From positions 62,001 through 126,000 of the forward strand of contig JADGDO010000011.1 in the NCBI GenBank assembly GCA_016744855.1: DNA of 64,000 bases, read 5' to 3'. Of the stretch, positions 35,592-44,318 are shown in pieces (position 1 is the stretch's first letter; each line of letters opens with the position of its first letter). The position numbers and the translations under genes are program-made. The notes beneath the pieces are model-generated. The model made no database searches. It saw nothing but the letters and a program-made list of their open reading frames with translations, and was not told the origin of the DNA. The DNA comes from Candidatus Fermentibacteraceae bacterium (GTDB lineage: Bacteria > Fermentibacterota > Fermentibacteria > Fermentibacterales > JCC-6).

Positions 35592-37586
35592 ATGAGCGGT
35601 AATCTTCCCAGGATTCTGGTTATTGATGATGATCCCGTCATCTGTGAAATTGTTGTTGAAACTCTGAATAATCAGGGATACACCGTTGATGCTGCTCTTT
35701 CGGGTGAAGAGGTCTCCGTATTTCTCGCCCAAAAAAGCTATCCAATTGTTCTCTGCGACATCCTGCTGCCGGACACCAATGGCCTGGAGCTCATGTCCGA
35801 GATCAAACAACTAAATCCAGATACATTTGTAATCCTCTTTACAGGGCATGCATCTGTTGACCTCGCTAAAGAAGCCATAAGACAAGGCGCTTACGATTTC
35901 ATCACAAAACCTTTTACCAGCAACGAAATTATTGAAGCTGTTCACCGTGCTGAAAATGAACAACGAATGCATTTCTCTGAAATAACTTCCACAGAGCTGA
36001 AAATTCTTCATGAGCTGACACTCTCCAACCAAATGACCAATTTTTCAAAGAAGGCCTCTCTGGCAAACTTCGGCAAGAAGACAGCCGAAAGCTTCGGTGC
36101 CGATTCCCTCCGCATCTACCTTCAGGATGACAAAGGCAGAGGGATGCTGGAGAACTCTGTGGAAACAGGTCTGGGGACATTCGCTGACGAAGTCACCTGG
36201 TATTTTCTGGCAAGCAGAACGATGCAGTCCGGAGGAGAAGTTCTTCTTGACCCCAGCAGCTCTGAAAACACAGACATGTCCGGTACAAAAGCATCCTTCA
36301 TGGGAACTGTTATTCCCACAGGCGAGGGTAACAATTTGGGAGTTATCCTTGCAGGAAGGGATCAGCGAAGAGATCGTTTCAAAGTAAGAGACCTAAAGCT
36401 TCTTGGTCTATATGCCGCACAGTTGGGCAACCAGCTTCAGCACCTTAAAATGACCGACGATCTTCTAATAAACAACAAGGAACTCGAAAAAATCAACCTT
36501 GTTACCAGTGGCTTTTCATCATCCTTGGAAATTTCCTCTGTAATCTCATCTATAGCAAGAGGCTTACGAGATTTTATCCCTTTCGATGCCGCAGGCTTTT
36601 TTGTTTCACTTGAAAATGGGACCCCCTACAACTACATCCTGATGAATGAAGCTATCCCCAAGGAGAAGGTTTTTGGGGCAATCAAAAGGCAAATCGGTAA
36701 AAATCTTGGTGAAGTGCTTGCTACGGAACTCATGAGTGGAGCTCATTCGGGAACATTTGTCGGAGAAAACATCAGATCTTTCGAGAATTATCCGGAATTC
36801 ACCTTCACAGAACTTGGAGATTACGGAAAAATTCACGGCTGGATTGCAATGAGTTCTTGGTCGGGAAGAAGCAGGCTTATGCCCTCTTCAAAGTTCATCC
36901 CAATACTCCTGCGACATGCAACATCAGCTATCTGCAACTCTCTTCAGTACAGAGAAAATCAGAGAAACTATCTGGAAACCATTACTGCCCTGGCTCAGGC
37001 TGTTGATGCAAAAGACAAGTACACAAACGATCATTCAAGAAATGTGACTGCATATACTCTTGCTCTTGCAGACAAGATCGGGATAACCCATCAGTCCAGG
37101 AAAGACCTCTGGAATGCTGCTCTGCTTCACGACATAGGGAAAATAGGTATTCCGGAAAGCATACTTAACAAACCTGGCAAGCTCACCGATGAAGAGTATG
37201 AGATAATTAAGACCCATCCAGTAAAGGGTTGCAGCATACTTGAACCAATAAAGGCTTTCAGGAATCTGCTACCGGCAATCAGGTTCCATCATGAGAGGTA
37301 TGACGGCAGAGGATATCCGGATGGGCTAGACGGAACACACATACCCCTTTCTGCAAGGATTCTAACTGTAGCCGACTCTTTCGATGCAATGACAAGCAGC
37401 AGGGTTTACAGAAAATCACCCGGTGTCGAGTTTGCGCTGAAACAGCTCGCAGAACACTCCGGCTCTCAATTTGACCCTGATCTCGCAAAGGCTTTCATCG
37501 AAATAATAGAAGCCCGCCCACATCAGGAAATTCTCTTAACCTATGGTTCTGTTCTCCTGGAAAGTCAGCCTATTCTGCAACACTAA
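35592..37586 (+). CDS. response regulator with GAF-like and HD-GYP domains
   Basis: This 664-residue protein has a receiver domain (ILVIDDDPVICEI; phospho-Asp in VLCDILLPDTNG; Lys in ITKPFTS), a long central region with at least one GAF-like fold (about residues 145-430) and a C-terminal HD-GYP domain. The latter shows HDIGKIG near residue 513 and HHERYDGRGYPDG near 566, all metal and GYP residues being present. HD-GYP proteins hydrolyse cyclic di-GMP, and sometimes cGAMP, linking a phosphorelay to second-messenger control. It follows the NtrC-type regulator by 2 bases and is surely co-transcribed. Confidence 0.92.
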   Translation: MSGNLPRILVIDDDPVICEIVVETLNNQGYTVDAALSGEEVSVFLAQKSYPIVLCDILLPDTNGLELMSEIKQLNPDTFVILFTGHASVDLAKEAIRQGAYDFITKPFTSNEIIEAVHRAENEQRMHFSEITSTELKILHELTLSNQMTNFSKKASLANFGKKTAESFGADSLRIYLQDDKGRGMLENSVETGLGTFADEVTWYFLASRTMQSGGEVLLDPSSSENTDMSGTKASFMGTVIPTGEGNNLGVILAGRDQRRDRFKVRDLKLLGLYAAQLGNQLQHLKMTDDLLINNKELEKINLVTSGFSSSLEISSVISSIARGLRDFIPFDAAGFFVSLENGTPYNYILMNEAIPKEKVFGAIKRQIGKNLGEVLATELMSGAHSGTFVGENIRSFENYPEFTFTELGDYGKIHGWIAMSSWSGRSRLMPSSKFIPILLRHATSAICNSLQYRENQRNYLETITALAQAVDAKDKYTNDHSRNVTAYTLALADKIGITHQSRKDLWNAALLHDIGKIGIPESILNKPGKLTDEEYEIIKTHPVKGCSILEPIKAFRNLLPAIRFHHERYDGRGYPDGLDGTHIPLSARILTVADSFDAMTSSRVYRKSPGVEFALKQLAEHSGSQFDPDLAKAFIEIIEARPHQEILLTYGSVLLESQPILQH

Positions 37587-37638
37587 GCGGCTTGCCTTAT
37601 ATTCCTGACAACATCAAAACAAAAACAGGGAGAGAATA

Positions 37639-38919
37639 ATGGCAGAAATAGTCGAAATTAAAGCAAGACAAATAATTGATTCAAGAGGCAACCCCACGGT
37701 TGAAGCAGATGTTTACCTGGAAGACGGTAGCTTCGGCAGAGCTGCAGTTCCAAGCGGGGCATCAACTGGAGAACATGAGGCAGTAGAACTCCGCGACAAT
37801 GACAAATTCAACTTCATGGGGAAATCTGTATTGACCGCAGTTAACAACGTGCATACCAGAATAGCACCAGAGCTTCTTGGCAGAGATGCATCATGCCAAC
37901 TCGAGATAGATGCCACGATGAAGGATATCGACGGTACGTCCAATAAGGCAGCACTGGGAGCAAACGCAATACTTGCTGTTTCGATGGCGTGTGCAAGGGC
38001 CTCAGCCGACAGCCTGATGCTACCTCTTTACAGCTATCTCGGTGGGCCGGCAGCTAGAGTTCTTCCAGTCCCCATGATGAACGTCATAAATGGAGGCCAG
38101 CATGCCTCAAATCCAATTGACCTTCAGGAATTCATGGTTGTCCCGGCTGGTTTCAAAACTTTCAGCAGATCTCTGCAGGCTGGTGTTGAAATCTTCCAGA
38201 CGATGAAGAAGAAGGCATCAGCAGCAGGTATGTCTACCAGCGTTGGCGACGAGGGAGGTCTGGCTCCGGATCTGCCTGACAATGCAGCAGCACTCGAGTT
38301 CATCATTGATTCCATTAAAGCAGCTGGTTACACTCCAGGTCAGGATATTTTCATCGCTCTTGATCCGGCAGCAAGTGAATTCTACAAAGATGGTCGGTAC
38401 TTCATGCACGGAGAAGACCCTGCCGGATTAACCTCGAAGCAGATTGTTAATTACTGGGCCAAGCTGGTTAGCGAGTTCCCAATTGTCAGCATTGAAGATG
38501 GTCTTGCTGAGGATGACTGGAGTGGCTGGCAGTACATGATGAAAAAACTCGGCGACTCTATCCACATAGTGGGAGACGATCTGTTTGTAACCAACGTTGA
38601 TAGGCTCAGACAGGGCATAGAGACCAAAGCAGCAAACGCAATTCTTATCAAACTTAATCAGATAGGAACTGTCTCCGAAACACTGATGGCGATCGACATG
38701 GCACACCGTAATGGCATGACATCTGTTATCAGCCACAGAAGCGGTGAAACAGAAGACACTTTCATTGCCGATCTCACCGTAGCAAGAAACACAGGATTCA
38801 TCAAAACCGGATCAGCCTGCAGGACAGACAGAACCGCTAAATACAATCAGCTTCTCCGAATAGAGGAAGCACTTGAAACCAGCGCAGAATTTGCTGGAAT
38901 GAGTGTAATTAAGGGTTAG
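37639..38919 (+). CDS. eno: enolase
   Basis: This 426-residue glycolytic enzyme dehydrates 2-phosphoglycerate to phosphoenolpyruvate. Standard motifs are present: [15 protein letters not shown], the mobile loop [16 protein letters not shown], metal ligands in [10 protein letters not shown] and [11 protein letters not shown], and the catalytic Lys region [15 protein letters not shown] plus [21 protein letters not shown] precedes the ATG. ftsB follows 2 bases after its stop, an eno-ftsB pairing also known from proteobacteria. Confidence 0.97.
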   Translation: MAEIVEIKARQIIDSRGNPTVEADVYLEDGSFGRAAVPSGASTGEHEAVELRDNDKFNFMGKSVLTAVNNVHTRIAPELLGRDASCQLEIDATMKDIDGTSNKAALGANAILAVSMACARASADSLMLPLYSYLGGPAARVLPVPMMNVINGGQHASNPIDLQEFMVVPAGFKTFSRSLQAGVEIFQTMKKKASAAGMSTSVGDEGGLAPDLPDNAAALEFIIDSIKAAGYTPGQDIFIALDPAASEFYKDGRYFMHGEDPAGLTSKQIVNYWAKLVSEFPIVSIEDGLAEDDWSGWQYMMKKLGDSIHIVGDDLFVTNVDRLRQGIETKAANAILIKLNQIGTVSETLMAIDMAHRNGMTSVISHRSGETEDTFIADLTVARNTGFIKTGSACRTDRTAKYNQLLRIEEALETSAEFAGMSVIKG

Positions 38920-38921
38920 TA

Positions 38922-39242
38922 ATGTACAGGAAGAGACCGCCTGAGGAAAGCAGCAAAACCAGATTATTAACTGCTCTGCTTCTTACGGCGGTCTTTCTTG
39001 TAACCGGCGCCGTACTTCTTTTCAATAGAAATGGATTCATTGCCATTACTGAAATCCAGGAGGATGTTCATTCTGTTATCGATGAAAACAACATGGTGAC
39101 AGCAGAAATTGATTCCCTCAACAATGTTATTCAATTCCTGGAAACCGATTCTCTTTACATGGAGAAAAGGGTGAGGGAAATACTGGGTTGGGGCTTCGAA
39201 GGTGAGACCATTATAAAATTTATGGAACCCGGCACTGACTAA
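38922..39242 (+). CDS. ftsB: FtsB/DivIC-like septum formation protein
   Basis: This 106-residue bitopic protein has a short basic N-terminus, one membrane helix (LLTALLLTAVFLVTGAVLLF) and a periplasmic coiled coil with an Asn/Glu heptad (NNMVTAEIDSLNNVIQFLETD). It ends with a short motif MEKRVREILGWGFEGE, the family's typical EKIAREELGM-like end. FtsB works with FtsL and FtsQ to activate septal peptidoglycan synthesis. The position after eno supports the call. Confidence 0.85.
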   Translation: MYRKRPPEESSKTRLLTALLLTAVFLVTGAVLLFNRNGFIAITEIQEDVHSVIDENNMVTAEIDSLNNVIQFLETDSLYMEKRVREILGWGFEGETIIKFMEPGTD

Positions 39243-39261
39243 AAAATACAATCTTGCTGCA

Positions 39262-40512
39262 ATGGCCTCAGTTATTCCTCTGTTGACAGTTCTGCTGTTA
39301 GTGGCTGGAGATATACCCGACCCCGACAGGAATGCTCACGACATGTGGGCCCTGCAGCTTATCAACAAAGGTTCCCTCGTTATTTCAGAGCATGGCACCT
39401 TCGATGACTGGAGATTCTTCTACCCCAACACAGTACCGAAACCTGCTGAGCTTGCAATCGGCTTTCTCAGAGCCCCCGGAGGAACAATCTATCAGAGTGG
39501 TATTACTCTGCTTACAGCCATGCTTGTTCTGGCAGCTGCCCGGTATGCAGCAGGGGGTGGCAGAACCGGCGCAGAGGCTGCCCTTTTTCTTGGCCTGAAT
39601 CCTGCGTTTATTATTCTCTGCCTCAGGGGTAACCCGGCTGTTCCGTTTCTTGGAGGAATGTTTCTTCTTCAATCGAGTGCTTCCACATCAGGTGCACTGC
39701 TGTCTTCTCTGGTAAGACCGGAAGGCTTCATATACAGCGGTTTCCACTGCCTCAGGAAGAGGAACTGGAAGCTCCTTGCAATGCTTACCTCGGCGGCGGT
39801 AGTGTGGCTTGTTTTCCACCGCATTACATGCGGCTCATTCACCTGGGCAGCGGATGAAGTGAAGTTCTCTGTGGCGGCGATGGCATACCCCACACCAAAT
39901 ACAATAACCTTTTTGCCATGGGCGGGGCTGCGTTCCATTCTTATTCTGGGTGCACCGGCAGCCGCGGTTTTGCTGAATGGTTTCAAACGCTGGCAGCTGA
40001 GAATTCCCTTCGCACTGAACTTCCTTCTGCTGGGTCTTTCCCTGGCAATGGGCTCGCTGGTATTGCCCCGTTACATCGATCAGTTGTTCCTGCTGGCTAC
40101 TCCTTTCATTTTCATGGAAACAGCCAGAATCACCACTGGCAAAAAACACACACTTCTTGTGATTGCCCTGCTTGCTTTCCCATCTTTTCAGTGGTTAAGT
40201 ACAGTACCCGAGATAAAAGAATATGTAATGCTTCGAGAAGTATACAGTTCCTTCCAGATGCCCGAGGAAGGTGTTGTGGCTGCCAACGAGCTGCTGATTC
40301 CCGGTCTCTGTCTTGGCAGCAACATACTCGACCCTAATGGCAGGTTCGTTTCTGTTGACAAGGCGGCCTGGGCACATGCTTCCGAAACAGATCTCACAGA
40401 ATCAGGTGTAACACGAGTGGTTATTGTTCCCCGGGGCGTGTATTTTCCAGTACATACAGAAGAGTGGCTTAAAGAACTAACAGATATAGAGGTGCAGTAT
40501 TACCGAGAATAA
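39262..40512 (+). CDS. polytopic membrane protein, possible GT-C type
   Basis: This 416-residue protein has about nine to ten hydrophobic segments and a soluble C-terminal ~80 residues. The first loop (DPDRNAHDMWALQLINKG...FFYPNTVPKPAE) after the first helix is long and contains acidic residues, as in GT-C glycosyltransferases of the mannosyltransferase class. I cannot assign it to a family. No clear ribosome site precedes the ATG, and the start could be elsewhere. The 3' end overlaps the apparent start of rsgA by 14 bases. Confidence 0.6.
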   Translation: MASVIPLLTVLLLVAGDIPDPDRNAHDMWALQLINKGSLVISEHGTFDDWRFFYPNTVPKPAELAIGFLRAPGGTIYQSGITLLTAMLVLAAARYAAGGGRTGAEAALFLGLNPAFIILCLRGNPAVPFLGGMFLLQSSASTSGALLSSLVRPEGFIYSGFHCLRKRNWKLLAMLTSAAVVWLVFHRITCGSFTWAADEVKFSVAAMAYPTPNTITFLPWAGLRSILILGAPAAAVLLNGFKRWQLRIPFALNFLLLGLSLAMGSLVLPRYIDQLFLLATPFIFMETARITTGKKHTLLVIALLAFPSFQWLSTVPEIKEYVMLREVYSSFQMPEEGVVAANELLIPGLCLGSNILDPNGRFVSVDKAAWAHASETDLTESGVTRVVIVPRGVYFPVHTEEWLKELTDIEVQYYRE

Positions 40513-41413
40513 CAAGGAAACCAGAACAGCAAGAATTGCATCAACGGGAAAAAGGGGAGTTACTCTTCTGTTTTCTGATGGGGAAACGGCTAAAGGCCGG
40601 GTATCCAGCAATGTTTTCCGAAAGTTCAAAAATCCGGTCTGCGGAGACAATGCCAGAGTGATTAATAAACAGGGAGCATGGTATGTTGAGGAAATCCTCG
40701 ACAGAAAGGGCATGCTTGAGCGAACTTCACCCGTCGGAAAGCGGCAGGTCCTGGCGGCAAACATAGACCTGGTTGTTGTTGTAGCATCCATTGCCAGCCC
40801 TCCCCTCAGAAGAGGATTCATTGACAGAGCTCTCGCCTCTGCAGAATGGAACCATCTTCCAGCAGCCCTGGTGCTAAACAAGATTGATCTTGCAGGGCAG
40901 AAGGAAGCCGCTTCACCTGATCTCCTTGGAAAGGTGTACGGGCATGCTGGCTATAAAGTAGTAAAAACGAGTGCAATTACCGGAGCAGGAATGGAAGAAT
41001 TCAAAACACTTATTTCGGGTAAAACAGTTGCTCTCGCGGGTATCTCAGCGGCAGGTAAAACATCTCTGATACAATCGATACATCCCGAGCTCAGCCTGAA
41101 AATCGGAGCAGTTAACGAAAAAACTTCCAAAGGCAAACACACTACGGTCTCTGCTAGACTTATCCGGCTTGACAGCAAGACCTTCCTCATGGACACCCCG
41201 GGCTTAAGAGCTTTCTCCGTAGACCATATTCCGAGATCTGAATTGAAATTCTGTTTCACCGAGTTTGATGGTGCCGGAGCATGCAAATTTCGAGATTGTC
41301 TTCACGAAACAGAACCGGAATGCGCTATTGTGGAAGCCGTCAGGAAAGGTCTTATCGACAGAGAAAGACACAAGTCTTACCTGAAGCTTCTTCACGAAGA
41401 AAACACATTCTAA
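40499..41413 (+). CDS. rsgA: RsgA, circularly permuted ribosome-assembly GTPase
   Basis: RsgA (YjeQ) checks 30S subunit maturation. The GTPase motifs run in permuted order: G4 LNKIDLA, G1 GISAAGKTSLIQS, G2 KGKHTT, G3 DTPGLRAF; then a zinc module CKFRDCLHETEPEC. The first GTG (40658) would remove the N-terminal OB fold, but the frame is open upstream and encodes a convincing OB fold (RIASTGKRGVTLLFSDGE, then VSSNVFRKF and VCGDNARVINKQG). No ATG, GTG, TTG or CTG occurs at a sensible position before it. The best candidate is ATT at 40499 (GAGGTG four bases upstream) or ATT at 40535. The annotated start is therefore tentative; a 304-residue product results. Confidence 0.85.
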   Translation: MTENNKETRTARIASTGKRGVTLLFSDGETAKGRVSSNVFRKFKNPVCGDNARVINKQGAWYVEEILDRKGMLERTSPVGKRQVLAANIDLVVVVASIASPPLRRGFIDRALASAEWNHLPAALVLNKIDLAGQKEAASPDLLGKVYGHAGYKVVKTSAITGAGMEEFKTLISGKTVALAGISAAGKTSLIQSIHPELSLKIGAVNEKTSKGKHTTVSARLIRLDSKTFLMDTPGLRAFSVDHIPRSELKFCFTEFDGAGACKFRDCLHETEPECAIVEAVRKGLIDRERHKSYLKLLHEENTF

Positions 41414-41446
41414 TAAAAAAAGTCGCCCGGGTTTACCGGGCGACTT
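41414..41446 (-). terminator. terminator of the argF transcript
   Basis: An 11-base-pair stem (41420-41430 with 41436-41446) and 5-base loop are followed on the minus strand by seven to eight T. The hairpin starts 25 bases after the argF stop and lies directly behind convergent rsgA, so it may stop both transcripts. Confidence 0.88.
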
Positions 41447-41471
41447 CCATTCAATCAACTTCTTAGAATTC

Positions 41472-42413
41472 TTAGCAAATTGAAGCAATCATCATTGCTT
41501 TAATTGTGTGCTTACGGTTCTCAGCCTCGTCCCATACCTTTGAGTTCGGGCCTTCGATAACATCGAATGTTACCTCTTTACCCTTTACTGCAGGGAGGCA
41601 ATGCATGAAGAGGCAATCAGGATTTCCTGTGGCATCCATCATTTCCTGATTCACCTGGTAGGGCTGAAGCATTGCAATACGGGCAGCTGCTTTGTCTTCT
41701 TCGCCCATAGAGGACCATACATCGGTATAGATGACATCAGCTCCTGCAACTGCTTCTTCCACATTGTCTGTAATTCTGATTTCTGAACCACTGGCCTCGG
41801 CAAGGGCAACAACAGTATCAACAAGTTCCTGCTCCGGCTGAAGACTTTCAGGGGCAAGAATTGTGCAGTTAACGCCCATCATAGCCGTTCCGATCATGAG
41901 ACTGTTTGCCATGTTGTTTCTACCGTCACCGGTGTAAACAAAGTTGACACCCTTTAATTCTCCAAGATTTTCTTCGATAGTCATAAGATCGGCAAGAATC
42001 TGTGTCGGGTGGAACTGATCGGTCAGCCCGTTGTAAACGGGAACACCTGAATACTCGTGAAGAGCTTCGACCATCTCCTGCTTGAAGCCGCGGAACATAA
42101 TGCAGTCAAACATTCTTCCAAGAACTCTTGCAGTATCCTCAACAGATTCCTTTACTCCAAGCTGAATGTCAGCGGAGCTGAGAAAAACAGGATGCCCGCC
42201 TTCTTCACCGAAAGCAGTTTCAAAAGCACAACGTGTGCGGGTTGAACGCTTCTCGAAAAGCATAGCAAGAGTTTTACCCTGAAATCTCTGGTAAGTCTGG
42301 AATCCCAGTCTCTCCTGTTTCAGGTTGTGGGAAAGGTCAAGAAGGTAGCGAAGTTCCTGAGGACTGAGATCAAGAAGCGTAAGAAGACTTCTTCCTCTGA
42401 GGTTAAAAGCCAT
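41472..42413 (-). CDS. argF: ornithine carbamoyltransferase
   Basis: This 313-residue enzyme joins carbamoyl phosphate and ornithine to citrulline. It has the carbamoyl-phosphate loop KRSTRTRCAFE, the FHPTQIL motif and the ornithine/Cys motif MHCLPAVKG. Catabolic and anabolic forms cannot be separated from sequence alone. No other arginine genes are nearby; the only link in the window is the carbamoyl-phosphate-using NodU family enzyme at 30473. GAGGAG precedes the ATG and a terminator follows. Confidence 0.95.
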   Translation of the reverse strand: MAFNLRGRSLLTLLDLSPQELRYLLDLSHNLKQERLGFQTYQRFQGKTLAMLFEKRSTRTRCAFETAFGEEGGHPVFLSSADIQLGVKESVEDTARVLGRMFDCIMFRGFKQEMVEALHEYSGVPVYNGLTDQFHPTQILADLMTIEENLGELKGVNFVYTGDGRNNMANSLMIGTAMMGVNCTILAPESLQPEQELVDTVVALAEASGSEIRITDNVEEAVAGADVIYTDVWSSMGEEDKAAARIAMLQPYQVNQEMMDATGNPDCLFMHCLPAVKGKEVTFDVIEGPNSKVWDEAENRKHTIKAMMIASIC

Positions 42414-42457
42414 TGCGACTCCTCTCTAATGAGTTGTTAAAAAATAGGGATCGACGG

Positions 42458-42485
42458 AAGATAGTGATTTAAAACTCACCGTCAA
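42458..42485 (-). promoter_or_regulatory. candidate argF promoter
   Basis: On the minus strand TTGACG (42485-42480) and TATCTT (42463-42458) are 16 bases apart, with 5 of 6 and 4 of 6 consensus matches. The predicted start lies about 40 bases before the argF ATG. Confidence 0.5.
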
Positions 42486-42501
42486 TGAAGAGCCTAAATT
42501 C

Positions 42502-43311
42502 CTACAATGCATTCCAAATCATTGAGAACGCAAGATCTGCCTTCGCGACACAGCATAGATCATTGGCAAGCACTGTAACACCATACCTGGAACCATCAGG
42601 TTTTGAAATTATCAGATTAATGCATCTGGTGTCATCGCGACCGCTGATCCAACCATAAACAACATTCGACGAACCAAGAGCACCCTCCAGTTCGGCGGAA
42701 AGCGGCGGATTGGAGCACATTCTTCTTACAGCAGTAATATCAAGACTATTAGATACTATCTCGATATAATCTAGACAATCCGAAACTGTAGTGTAACTAG
42801 GAAGCACCTCGGGAGCACCTTCCCATTCGCGACTAACTCCCTCAAATCTGGTAGTTGTGTGCGAAGTTCTTGATAACCAATTTTCAATCTGCTGAATGCC
42901 ACCAATATGGAAAATCAAGGCTTGAGTAGCTTCTCGAGAGCCCTGTTGACCGAGTCTTACAAGTTGCCAAAGCTGTTCATCTCGTCCGATAAGGGAATCT
43001 AAAAGAAACTCACCTGAGTTGTGCCGCTCAACGCAAACAACAGCGTTCACAATATCTGGTGTATCAATATAGAACCTTCTATCCTCATTTTTGCTAGAAC
43101 GCTCACCGGAAGACAAATCGATAACACCTAGACCAAAAACAGCACCCGGTAAACTAGCGACTTCATTCAAAACACTACCGATGCCAGCTGGTAATCCACC
43201 AGAGGCTTGAGTAACAACAGTATCGGCATTTAGAAGCATGGGAGGAAGCCCTCCATCTTTTAGCATGGTTCCGGGAGAAGATATTAGTAAACTAATAAGC
43301 AGAGTAATCAT
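42502..43311 (-). CDS. secreted protein with degenerate class A beta-lactamase-like fold
   Basis: This 269-residue exported protein shows the sequence order of the serine beta-lactamase/PBP fold. GLGVIDLSSGERSSKNEDRRFY corresponds to the first strands, SGEFLLDSLI follows, then IQQIENWLSRT and LPSYTTVSDCLDYIEIVSN, which parallels the TTPxDLARLL helix. The active-site Ser-x-x-Lys is absent (IDTPDIVN occupies the place) and no S-D-N motif is visible, so it should not hydrolyse beta-lactams. A binding or structural role is plausible. The assignment is from pattern alone and is moderate. It sits between argF and an FN3 lipoprotein. Confidence 0.5.
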   Translation of the reverse strand: MITLLISLLISSPGTMLKDGGLPPMLLNADTVVTQASGGLPAGIGSVLNEVASLPGAVFGLGVIDLSSGERSSKNEDRRFYIDTPDIVNAVVCVERHNSGEFLLDSLIGRDEQLWQLVRLGQQGSREATQALIFHIGGIQQIENWLSRTSHTTTRFEGVSREWEGAPEVLPSYTTVSDCLDYIEIVSNSLDITAVRRMCSNPPLSAELEGALGSSNVVYGWISGRDDTRCINLIISKPDGSRYGVTVLANDLCCVAKADLAFSMIWNAL

Positions 43312-43335
43312 TAAGAGCCTCCAGTTGCTTCATGG

Positions 43336-43367
43336 AAAAGAAAATGGGAGGAGGAATTAACCTCCCC
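43336..43367 (-). terminator. terminator of the FN3 lipoprotein gene
   Basis: On the minus strand, GGGAGG and CCTCCC arms (43366-43361 and 43351-43346) close a 9-base loop and are followed by a T-rich stretch (ATTTTCTTTT). It lies about 25 bases after the stop of the gene starting at 44216. Confidence 0.7.
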
Positions 43368-43391
43368 CCATATATTCAGCCTAAATAAGAC

Positions 43392-44216
43392 TTAGTTAGC
43401 TCTGCTTGAGAATACAGTAAGACCGCGGTCATCTGGCTGATATTCATAAGAGAAACTAACAATAGTACCGTTATCGGTATTAGGATCTGGTGTTACAGAA
43501 AGATTATACATCTTTACATAAGCATTTGTGTTGCCTGAGAAAGGCAGTCTAACAAAAACTACACTGTCAGAAGTATAAAGAATATAGGATTCGTTAAACC
43601 AAGTTCCACTAGGTTCGCAGAAACCATATCCTGTCTCTGCTGGTACCTGGAAATAAGCCTGGTTGCCGTTTCCGAAATCGCCAAAGTTTCCGCTGTAAAG
43701 CCATACATCAGCATCGCCTTTGCTACGGTCGAAAGCGTAGATGTCCTGTGCAAAACCTGTAGAAGCAGCACTACCTGCTGTACCATCAGTTGCTCCAAAG
43801 ATGAAACCACTGTAGGTATCTGCAGCTGAATAATTATCATAGATTGTGAAAGTTGTGCTTATGATATTAGGCATTGTGGATACTGCTGTAGCGTAGTCTG
43901 CGGAAAGATCATCACCCTTGTAAGCTCTTACAGAGTAAGTACCGGCATTCATAGCGTCGGCATCTGTGTAAGCAGTAGTAGTGCTTGTGCCTATCTCAGA
44001 CCAGTCACCTGTTCCGTCGGCTTTGAAATAGATTTTGTATCCGTCTACGTCAGTTACTTCGGACCATACAAGATTGATAGTTCTTCCTGTACTTGAATTA
44101 TCAAGCTCAAGGCTGGCAACGTTGGCCAATGTGCCTGGCTCTGTTGTAGAGTCACCGGCACAACCGGCAAGAGCAGCAATCATTACCGCCACAAAAATCA
44201 AACTAATTTTCTTCAT
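43392..44216 (-). CDS. lipoprotein with fibronectin type III domain
   Basis: This 274-residue lipoprotein has signal peptide KKISLIFVAVMIAALAGC with lipobox LAGC (Cys19). A fibronectin III-like domain spans residues ~30-110 (INLVWSEVTDVDGYKIYF ... AGTYSVRAYKGD). The C-terminal ~150 residues are Gly/Tyr/Asn-rich beta structure with no recognised family. It is presumably anchored in the outer or inner membrane facing the periplasm or surface. A near-consensus promoter precedes it and a terminator follows, so it is a single-gene transcript. Confidence 0.78.
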   Translation of the reverse strand: MKKISLIFVAVMIAALAGCAGDSTTEPGTLANVASLELDNSSTGRTINLVWSEVTDVDGYKIYFKADGTGDWSEIGTSTTTAYTDADAMNAGTYSVRAYKGDDLSADYATAVSTMPNIISTTFTIYDNYSAADTYSGFIFGATDGTAGSAASTGFAQDIYAFDRSKGDADVWLYSGNFGDFGNGNQAYFQVPAETGYGFCEPSGTWFNESYILYTSDSVVFVRLPFSGNTNAYVKMYNLSVTPDPNTDNGTIVSFSYEYQPDDRGLTVFSSRAN

Positions 44217-44275
44217 TAATCATTCCTCGCTTTCTGGTTTCTAAAACACGAAGAGTCGTCCCCTCCGTACCAAGC

Positions 44276-44304
44276 AAAATACCGCCAAGTCTAAATGGTG
44301 TCAA
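44276..44304 (-). promoter_or_regulatory. sigma-70-type promoter of the FN3 lipoprotein gene
   Basis: On the minus strand a perfect TTGACA (44304-44299) and TATTTT (44281-44276) are separated by 17 bases. The predicted start leaves a leader of about 55 bases before the ATG at 44216. Confidence 0.6.
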
Positions 44305-44318
44305 ACCCACTGCCTTTT

